A stretch of 64,000 bases of DNA from Paludibacter sp. 47-17 (GTDB lineage: Bacteria; Bacteroidota; Bacteroidia; Bacteroidales; Paludibacteraceae): assembly GCA_001898935.1 (NCBI GenBank), contig MKVT01000008.1:1-64000 (forward strand), in the 5' to 3' direction. Numbering within the stretch: position 1 is the stretch's first letter; each line of letters starts with the position of its first letter. The notes beneath the pieces are model-generated. The model was given only the letters and a program-made list of their open reading frames with translations. It had not been told where the DNA came from and ran no database searches. The position numbers and the translations under genes are program-made. Shown one piece after another: positions 1 through 7,695 of the stretch.

Positions 1-118
1 TGTTTTACACCAGAGGGGTCAATATCTGCCGGAATGACAGAGTAAACACTAAATACCCGGAGGAATTCCGGGGGTCAGTATCACCGGAATTGGGGGTCAG
101 TATGCTCCGGAATATCCA
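1..118. mobile_element. End of an IS21-family-like insertion sequence (partial)
   Basis: Three imperfect copies of a 21-22 bp unit of the form GGGGTCA(A/G)TAT-N3/4-CCGGAAT lie at 15-35, 70-90 and 92-113, all in the same orientation. Multiple short terminal repeats of this kind are the transposase-binding ends of IS21-family elements, and the repeat block closes with a CA at 117-118, as IS21 ends do. No istA or istB coding sequence is inside the window, so the body of the element must lie to the left. The family assignment rests on pattern recognition only. Confidence 0.6.
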
Positions 119-150
119 ACTAGATAAAATTAATCTCCCTGAAGCATTAA

Positions 151-384
151 CAGAAACACCTTATTTGGGTTTATAATCCCATTGATTCTGTTTACTGTAA
201 ACTGGACGCATATGATTTTAGTTCTATTGATGGTAATTTAACCGTACAAAGAACTGATTTAAAAATCGATGTGTTTCAATACATTTATAGCACAAAAATA
301 AATGAAACCCTAACGATTAAAACGACCAAAAACACGCACCTCACAGACAGAATATTGAATTTAAAGCGAGCCAACTTTCACTAA
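151..384 (+). pseudogene. AT-rich 3' gene remnant next to the IS end
   Basis: A reading frame without a start codon runs from about 151 to a TAA at 382-384. It encodes about 77 residues with protein-like composition (for example YCKLDAYDFSSIDGNL). It is much more AT-rich than the surrounding housekeeping genes. A second frame just upstream (about 130-175) may be its continuation after a frameshift. The simplest reading is the 3' end of a gene truncated by the neighbouring insertion element. I do not recognise the family. Positions 385-634 hold no convincing gene: a 61-codon plus-strand frame and a Met-less minus-strand frame are both unsupported. Confidence 0.35.
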
Positions 385-634
385 ATATGTATATTCAACC
401 AGCGCCAATAGCAGTACGGGTTAAAAAAGTCCACCGGACAGATATGAAACGTGGCGGCTGTGTGGAGCGGCCTTATCCATGCTTCATACTGCCAGCCAAC
501 AAGTTGCTTTGTGGGAAGGTTGAGCGAATTATCGTGAATACGGAGTTTGTAGGTGACTTGTTTGCAATGTAATGCGGTGAAGATGCGAACTTTCGCCCTG
601 TTTTACAAGAACAATATTTATAGTCGAACTCAGG

Positions 635-1531
635 TTATTGCAAGTTATTCAACACAACTGTTTTGTCATCTTTTAATTGAAGAATCAGGGCATCCAGCGA
701 GTCGAATTTTTTTTCATCCCTGATTTTATACAGGAACCGGATTTTGAGTTGCTGGTGGTAGATATCTTCCTGGAAATCGAATATGTGCACCTCGACACTC
801 AGTTGGTGTGCATTGTCGAGTGTGGGGCGGTAGCCAATATTCATCATGCCGGTAAAGCGCCGGTACTGCCATTCCACTTCAACGGCATACACTCCGGTTC
901 CCGGAATCAGCTTTTCGGCAGGCTCTACTTGCAGGTTAGCGGTCGGGAAGCCGATTTTCCGTCCCACCTGATAACCGCTAACTACTTTACCTGTAAAGGT
1001 GTAATCGTAGCCCAGCAATTCGCCGGCTTCTTTCATCCGGCCGTTTTCAATCAGTTTTCGAATCACTGACGAACTGATGTGGTTTTGATGTCCGGTACTG
1101 AACCGTGTAGCCTGTATTACTTCCATGCCGGTTTGTTGTCCGTAGGCTTTATATTCAGGAAATCCGTCTTCACGATTACGGCCGAACCGGTGGTCGTGAC
1201 CCACCAGCAGGAGTTTGACGTTGAGGCGTTCGGCTAATACGTCACTGATGAATTCCTGAGCAGTCATGCGGGCCATTTCGAGGGTGAAGTCGAGTACTTC
1301 CACGCGATCGACCCCCGACGATTTCAAAAGTCTTAGTTTTTCGTCGTAGGACGTAAGCAGCTGCGGCTGAAAACTATCGTGTAGCACTTTGCGGGGGTGG
1401 GTGCCGAAGGTGATCAACATGGTTTTCAAACCTCTCGGGGCTGCTTCGGTCTTCAATTGATCGATCAGAAAGCGGTGACCGATGTGTACGCCGTCGAAAA
1501 AGCCAACGGTAGCTGCATACAGTGAGTTCAT
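635..1531 (-). CDS. ribF: Bifunctional riboflavin kinase / FAD synthetase
   Basis: Converts riboflavin to FMN and FMN to FAD in the cytoplasm. The 298-residue length fits RibF. The N-terminal FAD synthetase (nucleotidyltransferase) domain shows the family motif GFFDGVHIGHRFL near residues 11-23, GHDHRFGRNREDG around 111-123 and SSVIRKLI. The C-terminal flavokinase domain begins near residue 180 with GYQVGRKIGFPTANLQV, which holds the phosphate- and Mg-binding residues. The start ATG directly follows the TAA of the upstream HAD gene with no intervening base, so translational coupling within a two-gene operon is likely. Identification is firm. Confidence 0.95.
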   Translation of the reverse strand: MNSLYAATVGFFDGVHIGHRFLIDQLKTEAAPRGLKTMLITFGTHPRKVLHDSFQPQLLTSYDEKLRLLKSSGVDRVEVLDFTLEMARMTAQEFISDVLAERLNVKLLLVGHDHRFGRNREDGFPEYKAYGQQTGMEVIQATRFSTGHQNHISSSVIRKLIENGRMKEAGELLGYDYTFTGKVVSGYQVGRKIGFPTANLQVEPAEKLIPGTGVYAVEVEWQYRRFTGMMNIGYRPTLDNAHQLSVEVHIFDFQEDIYHQQLKIRFLYKIRDEKKFDSLDALILQLKDDKTVVLNNLQ

Positions 1532-2173
1532 TTACCGATTGTTTCCGTGTGAAAGATCCGATAAAAAATCGAGCGATTCGCCCTGTTTCACCAGTCGCGT
1601 GGCAAAACCCATGGCAGCAGCCGTATCGATGTTTTTTTGTCCGTCGTCGATAAAGAGGCATTCGCCGGGTTGAACGCCGGCATCGGCGAGCAGGTATTCG
1701 AAAATGGCCTTATCGGGTTTGGTGAGGCCGATCTCGTACGAGAGATAGCATTTGTCGAAGAGTTGATTCATGGTGGTTCCATGAGCTTCGAAGGCGATCC
1801 GGGCACTTTGCTCGATATGAAGCGGGTTAGTGTTGCTCAGCATTAAAATACGGTAGCGGGAGCGTAATTTTCGCAGCAGTTCGATTTTTTCGGCAGGAAT
1901 ATCTTGCAGAAAAGCCATCCATGCGGTATCGATGGCTTCGTCGGAGGGATTTCCTGAGCAGACGGATCGCAGTTGCCGGCGGAACTCGTCGAGCCCGATT
2001 TCGCCTTTTTCCCATTGCAGGAAGAAGCCCGATTGGCCGAAGTTACTCAGGTATTTTTCGACATCGACCGCCCCGATCGATTTGAGTCTGCTGATACACA
2101 AGGGTAAATCGAGGTTGATGATTACACCTCCAAAATCGAAAATAAGTGTCGTGAGTGGTACTTGTATGTTCAT
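1532..2173 (-). CDS. HAD-superfamily phosphatase (YihX-like)
   Basis: A 213-residue haloacid-dehalogenase-type hydrolase. Motif I is IFDFGGVI with the nucleophile Asp13; the usual second Asp of DxD is Gly15, as in the glucose-1-phosphatase/epoxide-hydrolase N-terminal branch of the family. Motif II is MLSNTNPLH, motif III is the Lys in LTKPDKAIFEYL, and motif IV is LFIDDGQKNID. It probably dephosphorylates a small phosphometabolite; the substrate cannot be told from sequence. It is the first gene of an operon with ribF, suggesting but not proving a role in flavin or nucleotide phosphate turnover. A possible minus-strand -7 box reads CAAAAATA on the plus strand at 2252-2259. Confidence 0.85.
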   Translation of the reverse strand: MNIQVPLTTLIFDFGGVIINLDLPLCISRLKSIGAVDVEKYLSNFGQSGFFLQWEKGEIGLDEFRRQLRSVCSGNPSDEAIDTAWMAFLQDIPAEKIELLRKLRSRYRILMLSNTNPLHIEQSARIAFEAHGTTMNQLFDKCYLSYEIGLTKPDKAIFEYLLADAGVQPGECLFIDDGQKNIDTAAAMGFATRLVKQGESLDFLSDLSHGNNR

Positions 2174-2209
2174 TTAACAAATTTCAGTATTATTTTTTTA
2201 CTGTATCTA

Positions 2210-2240
2210 TTTGCAGAAACGGTAAAAAGGATTACTTTTG
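2210..2240 (+). promoter_or_regulatory. Bacteroidota housekeeping promoter for the tRNA gene
   Basis: TTTG at 2210-2213 and TACTTTTG at 2233-2240 are separated by exactly 19 bp, which matches the published Bacteroides consensus TTTG-N19-TAnnTTTG perfectly. The tRNA begins 38 bp after the -7 box. The best promoter match in the window. Confidence 0.8.
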
Positions 2241-2278
2241 CATTCGCTTTGCAAAAATACAAAAAAAATTGCAATGTC

Positions 2279-2353
2279 GGGCCTATAGCTCAGTTGGTTA
2301 GTAGCACCTGACTCATAATCAGGGGGTCACTGGTTCAAGCCCAGTTGGGCCCA
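2279..2353 (+). tRNA. tRNA with CAU anticodon, probably tRNA-Ile2 (lysidine type)
   Basis: A 75-nt cloverleaf: acceptor stem GGGCCTA/TGGGCCC with discriminator A2353, anticodon stem CCTGA/TCAGG around loop CTCATAA (anticodon CAT), five-base variable loop, and T stem ACTGG/CCAGT around TTCAAGC. The anticodon arm resembles the E. coli AUA-decoding tRNA-Ile2, whose C34 is modified by TilS, rather than elongator or initiator tRNA-Met. CCA is not encoded. Odd feature: the 3' half of the D stem reads GTAGC where GAGC would pair perfectly with GCTC, so there is one extra T. Confidence 0.85.
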
Positions 2354-2358
2354 CCCCG

Positions 2359-2398
2359 AAGCACCGGAAATTGATTTTTTTCAATTACCGGTGCTTTT
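2359..2398 (+). terminator. Rho-independent terminator of the tRNA gene
   Basis: AAGCACCGG at 2359-2367 pairs with CCGGTGCTT at 2388-2396, and the stem continues after one A-A mismatch with AATTGA/TCAATT. The loop is T-rich and a short T run follows the stem. Confidence 0.8.
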
Positions 2399-2542
2399 GT
2401 TTTGGTGGTCAGCGGTTTAGCAGGGTGTCTGGCGCCGGAGACGGCCGGTTGTTGATTTGTTGCGGGGTTGTGCACAGTACCGCTTGCACAAAAGTCTATG
2501 TTAATTGTACGATATTACTATTCAGGCTGCCTTATTTTATTC

Positions 2543-2550
2543 TATTTTTG
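2543..2550 (+). promoter_or_regulatory. Putative -7 box of the Gfo/Idh/MocA gene
   Basis: TATTTTTG fits TAnnTTTG and lies about 75 bp upstream of the ATG at 2625. No good TTTG box is found at the -33 distance, so the call is tentative. Confidence 0.4.
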
Positions 2551-2624
2551 TGAACGTAAATTCAATAAAAAGATATATAAACGAGTTATATACTTTAAAA
2601 CGGCCATTAATACACTAAAAACAC

Positions 2625-3980
2625 ATGAAAAACAAGGTAAACCGTAGAGATTTTTTAGCAACAAGTGCAGTCGGAGCAGTGGGTGCATTACTGAGTGGAG
2701 TGCCGGGCGTAGCTTCGGCACAAGGTAAAAAGCAGGCTACAGGCGGGAAGAAGCGGGTAGCCCTGGTAGGTACCGGATCGCGGGGCGCCGGTTTCTGGGG
2801 GCGTAACGTACTTCGTAATTATTCGGATCAGGTTGAATATGTCGGGTTGTGCGATTTAAATCCGGGCAGGCTGGAGGCAGCCAGGAAGTACATGGGTGCC
2901 AGCTGTAAAACCTATACCGATTTCGATCTGATGCTCAAGGAGCAAAAGCCCGACATTGTAATTGTTTGTACTACCGATTCGTCGCACGATACCCTTATCA
3001 TAAAAGGGCTGGAAGCTGGTTGCGATGTGATTACCGAAAAGCCGCTCACAACCGATGAGGTGAAATGCCAGGCCATATTGGATGCACAGAAGCGTACCGG
3101 TAAGCAGGTGATAGTGACCTTCAACTACCGGTATTCGCCGCACCGGGCAAAAATGTGGGAGCTTATCAACAGCGGCGAGATTGGCGAACTTACCTCCATC
3201 GATTTTCATTGGTACCTCGATACGAGTCACGGAGCCGATTATTTCCGTCGTTGGCATCGCCGGCGCGAATTTGGAGGTTCGCTGTGGGTTCATAAGGCTA
3301 CTCATCATTTCGATTTGCTGGGTTGGTGGACCAATTCGGAGCCCGAAGAGGTGTTTGCTTACGGAGCGCTCGAATTTTATGGGAAGAATGGTAAGCAGCG
3401 CGGCGTTAACTGCCGTACCTGCCCACATGCTCAATCCTGCGATTTTTACTGGGATATGAACAAAAATGAATACTACAAGATGTTGTATTCCGATAACGAA
3501 AAGCACGATGGATATTTGCGCGACGGTTGCGTGTTCCGCGAGGATATTGATATTTTCGATAAGATGTGCGCGTCGATCAAGTATGCCAACGGTGTTCAGG
3601 TTTCTTATTCTCTTACCGCTTATTCGCCCTACGAAGGGTATCGTATCGCTTTTAACGGAACAAAGGGGCGTATTGACGCATGGATTCAGGAGAGCAATCC
3701 GGTACACGACGGCGAGTACGACGAGATCATGATCACGCGTAATTTCGGCAAACGCAATTACATCCGTATTCCACATGCTCCGGGTCATGGAGGCGGCGAT
3801 GCCTTGTTGCACGACAAAATATGGAAGGGGGTCGTTGCCGATCCTATGAAGCAGAGTGCGGGGGTTCGTGATGGCGCCTTTTCAATACTGACCGGTGTTG
3901 CAGCCCGGATAAGCTGCGATACGGGTAAGCCTGTAAAAATTGCCAGCCTCACCGATCTGGTGCCAAAGGCAAAAAAATAA
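2625..3980 (+). CDS. Tat-exported Gfo/Idh/MocA family oxidoreductase
   Basis: A 451-residue NAD(P)-dependent oxidoreductase-like protein. The N-terminus has a twin-arginine signal (NRRDFLATS followed by a hydrophobic stretch ending VASA, residues 6-32), so the folded, cofactor-loaded enzyme is probably moved to the periplasm. The Rossmann fold begins near residue 45 (VALVGTGSRGAGFWG), and the family's EKPL motif follows near residue 138. This group includes sugar dehydrogenases and NAD-dependent glycosidases of family GH109; the substrate is unknown but is likely a carbohydrate. An internal C-x2-C-x5-C cluster (NCRTCPHAQSC) may bind a metal. The gene stands alone, with its own putative promoter. 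Confidence 0.85.
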   Translation: MKNKVNRRDFLATSAVGAVGALLSGVPGVASAQGKKQATGGKKRVALVGTGSRGAGFWGRNVLRNYSDQVEYVGLCDLNPGRLEAARKYMGASCKTYTDFDLMLKEQKPDIVIVCTTDSSHDTLIIKGLEAGCDVITEKPLTTDEVKCQAILDAQKRTGKQVIVTFNYRYSPHRAKMWELINSGEIGELTSIDFHWYLDTSHGADYFRRWHRRREFGGSLWVHKATHHFDLLGWWTNSEPEEVFAYGALEFYGKNGKQRGVNCRTCPHAQSCDFYWDMNKNEYYKMLYSDNEKHDGYLRDGCVFREDIDIFDKMCASIKYANGVQVSYSLTAYSPYEGYRIAFNGTKGRIDAWIQESNPVHDGEYDEIMITRNFGKRNYIRIPHAPGHGGGDALLHDKIWKGVVADPMKQSAGVRDGAFSILTGVAARISCDTGKPVKIASLTDLVPKAKK

Positions 3981-4004
3981 GTGTTCTAAAATAAATTGAT
4001 TCCT

Positions 4005-5711
4005 ATGCAAGCTTCATTTGTTAAACGCCTTGGGGCACGTTTTGCGGCTGCTTTGGTTCGTTTTCCGCTGGCTATTGCCGGTATAGTTGTATGTACTGTG
4101 CTGCTGATACTGGAAGAGCTCCAGCCATCGTTCGACCTGTCGACGCGCTGGTGGGTGTTTTATTCGCTGGCTGCGGCGGTTTCGCTGGCAGTGGTCATGG
4201 CAGTAGAGCAGGTTTTGTCGCGTTGGTTGAGCTTGGTAATTCAGTTGGCGCTGGCCGCTATAGTGTTTTGGTACAGTTCCACCATTCCCGATCATCCTGT
4301 TACGGCACAAGTGGTCCAACTTGTTGTTTTGTATGGGGTTTCGATTTTGTCGGCCTATGTACTGGCGTACCTGAAACCTCATTCGGACGGTGCATTTCGC
4401 ACGTTTGCCGTGGAGGTAACACTTCAGGGAGTGGTTGCTTATGTGTTTGCGGGTGTGTTAATGGGTGGTTTAAGTCTGGCAGTGTTTTCGGTCGAATCGT
4501 TGTTTGGTGTCGATGTGCCTGGTCATGTGTACGACATCCTGGCCATTTTGTGCATGGTCGGTTTCGGGCCGCTTTATTTGTTGTCGAATATACCCTTGCC
4601 CCAGGAAATGAGCGATAAAGAAACGACTTTGCCCCAGGTGATGAAGATTTTAGGAATGTATATTTTACTTCCTATTCTGGCCTTGTATTTAGTGATATTA
4701 TACGTGTATCTGATCACGATTATCGTGCAATGGCAATTGCCCGACGGATGGGTGAGTACGCTGGTCTCGGTACTGGCTCTGGGCGGTTTCGTAACGATGG
4801 CTATCGTATATCCGCTGGCGCTACAGAAAGACAGAGTCGTAAACTGGCTGTTCCGTTTTTTCCCGTTGCTGCTTCTGCCTTTGTTGGTACTGATGTCGGT
4901 GGGGATCGCCCGTAGGCTGGGCGATTACGGCTTGACCATCAACCGGGGATTTGTGCTTATTTTAAACGGATGGTTGTACGGAATCTCCATTTATCTGTTG
5001 CTGACTCAATCGCGCCATCTGAAGTGGATAGTCGTATCGTTTGCCGTGGTAGCTTTTTTGTCGGTGACCGGGCCGTGGAGTGTGTCTTCGATCACCGAAC
5101 AACGATTGAAGAGCGAATTGCGTACCGAACTGCAGCTGGCCGGATACCTGCAGGAAAAGCCGCAGGAGCTGCAGTTGACCGATGAACGCCGGGAGCGGAT
5201 CAGCGAGTTGTCGGAGTATTTATCGTCGACATTCGGTAAAGAAGTGTTTGCGTCCCTCGAAGCCGATCCGCATTATACCGTCGCAGTCGATTCCTTGCTG
5301 GCCAATCGTTTCAGAACAGCGCCTTCGCGACGATTAATAGATGTCTGGCTGGAATCGAAGCATGAGCAGTTGCAACTCACCGGAACCGATCTGGTGTATT
5401 TTTTCGATTACCCGTTCACGCCAGTCAAAAGGAAAACAGCCGAAGCATCGGACGTTGAGGTAGATTATGCCGAAGGAATGTTGATTTTCAAGCATCGGGC
5501 GTTGTCGAAAGAAGTAAAAGTTCCTGTCGATCTCGAATTAGGAAAGATAGCCGAGCGGCACGATCGGGGGGAATACACGCTGAAGGAGGCAGTAGTGGAA
5601 GGAAACGGATACAGGCTGCTGGTGTCGCGGCTGTACGGATGGTACGACCAAAAGAAAGACCGTTTTGAAATTCAGGAGGCAGAGGGAAGCGTATACATCG
5701 ATTTTCAGTAA
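4005..5711 (+). CDS. DUF4153 multi-pass membrane protein
   Basis: An integral membrane protein of about 568 residues with roughly ten hydrophobic segments in its first 370 residues. A soluble C-terminal part (about 375-568) contains helical and beta-rich stretches such as LSEYLSSTFGKEVF. It resembles the DUF4153 family, whose function is not known. The frame opens with TTG at 3996, but ATG at 4005 (MQASFVKRL) is the more likely start. The gene follows the oxidoreductase after about 25 bp and may be co-transcribed, although no functional link is evident. Confidence 0.75.
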   Translation: MQASFVKRLGARFAAALVRFPLAIAGIVVCTVLLILEELQPSFDLSTRWWVFYSLAAAVSLAVVMAVEQVLSRWLSLVIQLALAAIVFWYSSTIPDHPVTAQVVQLVVLYGVSILSAYVLAYLKPHSDGAFRTFAVEVTLQGVVAYVFAGVLMGGLSLAVFSVESLFGVDVPGHVYDILAILCMVGFGPLYLLSNIPLPQEMSDKETTLPQVMKILGMYILLPILALYLVILYVYLITIIVQWQLPDGWVSTLVSVLALGGFVTMAIVYPLALQKDRVVNWLFRFFPLLLLPLLVLMSVGIARRLGDYGLTINRGFVLILNGWLYGISIYLLLTQSRHLKWIVVSFAVVAFLSVTGPWSVSSITEQRLKSELRTELQLAGYLQEKPQELQLTDERRERISELSEYLSSTFGKEVFASLEADPHYTVAVDSLLANRFRTAPSRRLIDVWLESKHEQLQLTGTDLVYFFDYPFTPVKRKTAEASDVEVDYAEGMLIFKHRALSKEVKVPVDLELGKIAERHDRGEYTLKEAVVEGNGYRLLVSRLYGWYDQKKDRFEIQEAEGSVYIDFQ

Positions 5712-5857
5712 TTCCCCCGGGTATTCGTGCCGTGAGGTTCCCTTGTGGGTCAGGAGGAAGCTGCGCAGGGGATCGAGCAGGAAAGCAACACCATAAACTG
5801 AAGGAGGCAGGGGAGATACAGCGTATTTTCCGACAGCAATAAGCAAGGTGTTTTGTG

Positions 5858-5898
5858 TTACCCGCCGTGGGCCGGGTAAAAAAACTTGTGTATCTTTG
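5858..5898 (+). promoter_or_regulatory. Putative promoter with an inverted repeat, upstream of the ABC exporter operon
   Basis: TATCTTTG at 5891-5898 fits the TAnnTTTG -7 box. A perfect 7-bp inverted repeat, TTACCCG (5858-5864) and CGGGTAA (5873-5879), lies just upstream and covers where the -33 box would be, as expected of an operator. No TTTG is present at -33. The rest of the 256-bp gap (5712-5967) shows nothing else. Confidence 0.45.
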
Positions 5899-5967
5899 GT
5901 TCTTTTTTGCAAAGGAGCTAAACATACCTGCTTATTTGCTGTTTAAATCAGAAAAAATGTTGTAACG

Positions 5968-7695
5968 TTGAAGAAGAAAGAACCCAGATCACCCTCGGTA
6001 TTCGAGGTGCTGAAACCCTATCGGTTGCTGATTTTTGTACTTGTGAGTCTTGCCTTGCTGAGCAACGGAATAAACCTGGTCATCCCCCGGCTCATTTCCT
6101 CGGCAATTGATTCGGTGACAAGTCCCGGTTTTTCGCTTTCCACGGTGGTGATGCAATTTCTCGGCGCGTCGCTGGCCATTTTTATATTCCAGTTGCTGCA
6201 GGGATTTATGCAAACCTATGTGTCGGAGCGGGTAGCACGCGACATACGAACCGAGCTTAACCAGCGTATTTCGCGTCAACGGTACCAGTTTATTCTGGAT
6301 GCCGATCCTTCGAAGCTGCTTACCAACCTCACTACCGATGTGGATGCCCTGAAAAGTTTTGTGGCCATCGGCGTGGTGGCCATGGTTTCGTCGGTATTTG
6401 TGATTATCGGTGCCAGTGCATTATTGCTGAGTATCGACTGGAAGTTGGCTTTGAACGTTCTGGTGGTGATCCCGGTCATTGCCGGAGCTTTCGGGATTGT
6501 ATTCAGCAAATTGCGGGTGCTGTTCAAGAAAAACCGCGAAGTAATCGACAGGCTCAATAAAATTATCAACGAGAATATTCTGGGCGCCGCCCTCATCCGT
6601 GTGTTGAGTTCGCAAACCGCCGAATACGATAAGTTTGTGGTTTTCAACGAACGGGCACGCACCATTGGCATGTCGATTTTGCGATATTTTGCTACCCTGA
6701 TTCCCATTGTAGTATTCGTGGGCAATATGGCTTCGCTGGCCATTCTGGTACTGGGAGGGCGTTTTGTGATCGACGGTGCGATGTCGTTGGGCGATTTTGC
6801 GGCATTTACTTCGTATTTGTCGATTCTTTTGTTTCCGATTATGGTGCTGGGTTTTGTGGGGAATTTTATTGCCCAGGCATCGGTTTCGTACCGTCGTATC
6901 CGGGAGGTTACCGACGCCCCCGATCAGCCCGAGACAGGCACCCGCGAGTTGCAGCTCAGCGGTGCGATCCGGTGCGAGGGTGTTACGCTCTCGATTGGTG
7001 GTAAGCCGGTGTTGAAGTCGGTAAGTTTCGAAATCAGTCCGGGAAGTAAGACGGCGATAATTGGCCCTACGGCAGCCGGGAAAACGCAATTGTTGTATGT
7101 ACTTATAGGATTAATTGAGCCACAGGCAGGGCAAGTGCTTTTTGATGGCGTGCCGATGCACGACATTCACAAATCGACCTTTCGCTATCAGGTCGGATTT
7201 GTTTTTCAGGACAGTATTATTTTTAATCTGTCGTTGCGCGATAACATCGCCTTCAACACCCGGGTCGACGAGGCAATGCTTCAGAAGGCCATCAGGGTTG
7301 CCGAACTTCAGGATTTTGTCGACGGATTACCCGAAGGACTCGAAACGCTGATCGGCGAACGAGGTTCCAATTTGTCGGGCGGGCAGCGGCAGCGGTTGAT
7401 GCTGGCCCGAGCACTGGCTCTGCAGCCCCGTATTTTGTTGCTCGACGATTTTACGGCAAGAGTCGATACGCTCACCGAACGGAAAATCCTGGATAATATT
7501 CAACGGGAATATCCTGGTATTACCCTGGTGTCGGTAACGCAAAAAATTGCACCCGTGATACAGTACGACCGTATTTTATTGCTCGAAGAAGGGGAGTTGC
7601 TGGCCGGCGGAACGCACGAACAGCTTCTGGGAAGCAGTCCGGAATACGTACAGATTTTTAATTCGCAACGGAGTACCAATCATTACGAATCATGA
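5968..7695 (+). CDS. ABC exporter half-transporter with degenerate ATPase site (subunit A)
   Basis: A 575-residue type IV ABC exporter half: six membrane helices in residues 15-310 and an ATP-binding domain from about 335. Walker A is GPTAAGKT and the signature is a canonical LSGGQ. The Walker B segment ends LLLDDFTA, with Asp replacing the catalytic Glu, and the switch His is Gln (SVTQKI). These losses mark the non-catalytic partner of a heterodimer. The start is TTG at 5968, because the next in-frame ATG (residue 64) would remove the first helix. The stop overlaps the next gene by 4 bp (ATGA). The substrate cannot be predicted; drugs or lipids are usual for the family. Confidence 0.9.
   Translation: MKKKEPRSPSVFEVLKPYRLLIFVLVSLALLSNGINLVIPRLISSAIDSVTSPGFSLSTVVMQFLGASLAIFIFQLLQGFMQTYVSERVARDIRTELNQRISRQRYQFILDADPSKLLTNLTTDVDALKSFVAIGVVAMVSSVFVIIGASALLLSIDWKLALNVLVVIPVIAGAFGIVFSKLRVLFKKNREVIDRLNKIINENILGAALIRVLSSQTAEYDKFVVFNERARTIGMSILRYFATLIPIVVFVGNMASLAILVLGGRFVIDGAMSLGDFAAFTSYLSILLFPIMVLGFVGNFIAQASVSYRRIREVTDAPDQPETGTRELQLSGAIRCEGVTLSIGGKPVLKSVSFEISPGSKTAIIGPTAAGKTQLLYVLIGLIEPQAGQVLFDGVPMHDIHKSTFRYQVGFVFQDSIIFNLSLRDNIAFNTRVDEAMLQKAIRVAELQDFVDGLPEGLETLIGERGSNLSGGQRQRLMLARALALQPRILLLDDFTARVDTLTERKILDNIQREYPGITLVSVTQKIAPVIQYDRILLLEEGELLAGGTHEQLLGSSPEYVQIFNSQRSTNHYES

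Noticed and set aside
387-572. 61-codon plus-strand frame
   Set aside because: No family match, atypical composition and no ribosome-binding or promoter context. It overlaps a Met-less reverse frame, and both look like chance frames in degenerate DNA.
2279-2353. Reading the CAU tRNA as tRNA-Met
   Set aside because: The anticodon arm (CCTGA-CTCATAA-TCAGG) resembles tRNA-Ile2 more than elongator or initiator tRNA-Met. The call remains a probability until a tRNA-class-specific search is done.
2856-3812. 318-codon minus-strand frame inside the Gfo/Idh/MocA gene
   Set aside because: Antisense shadow with no family resemblance.
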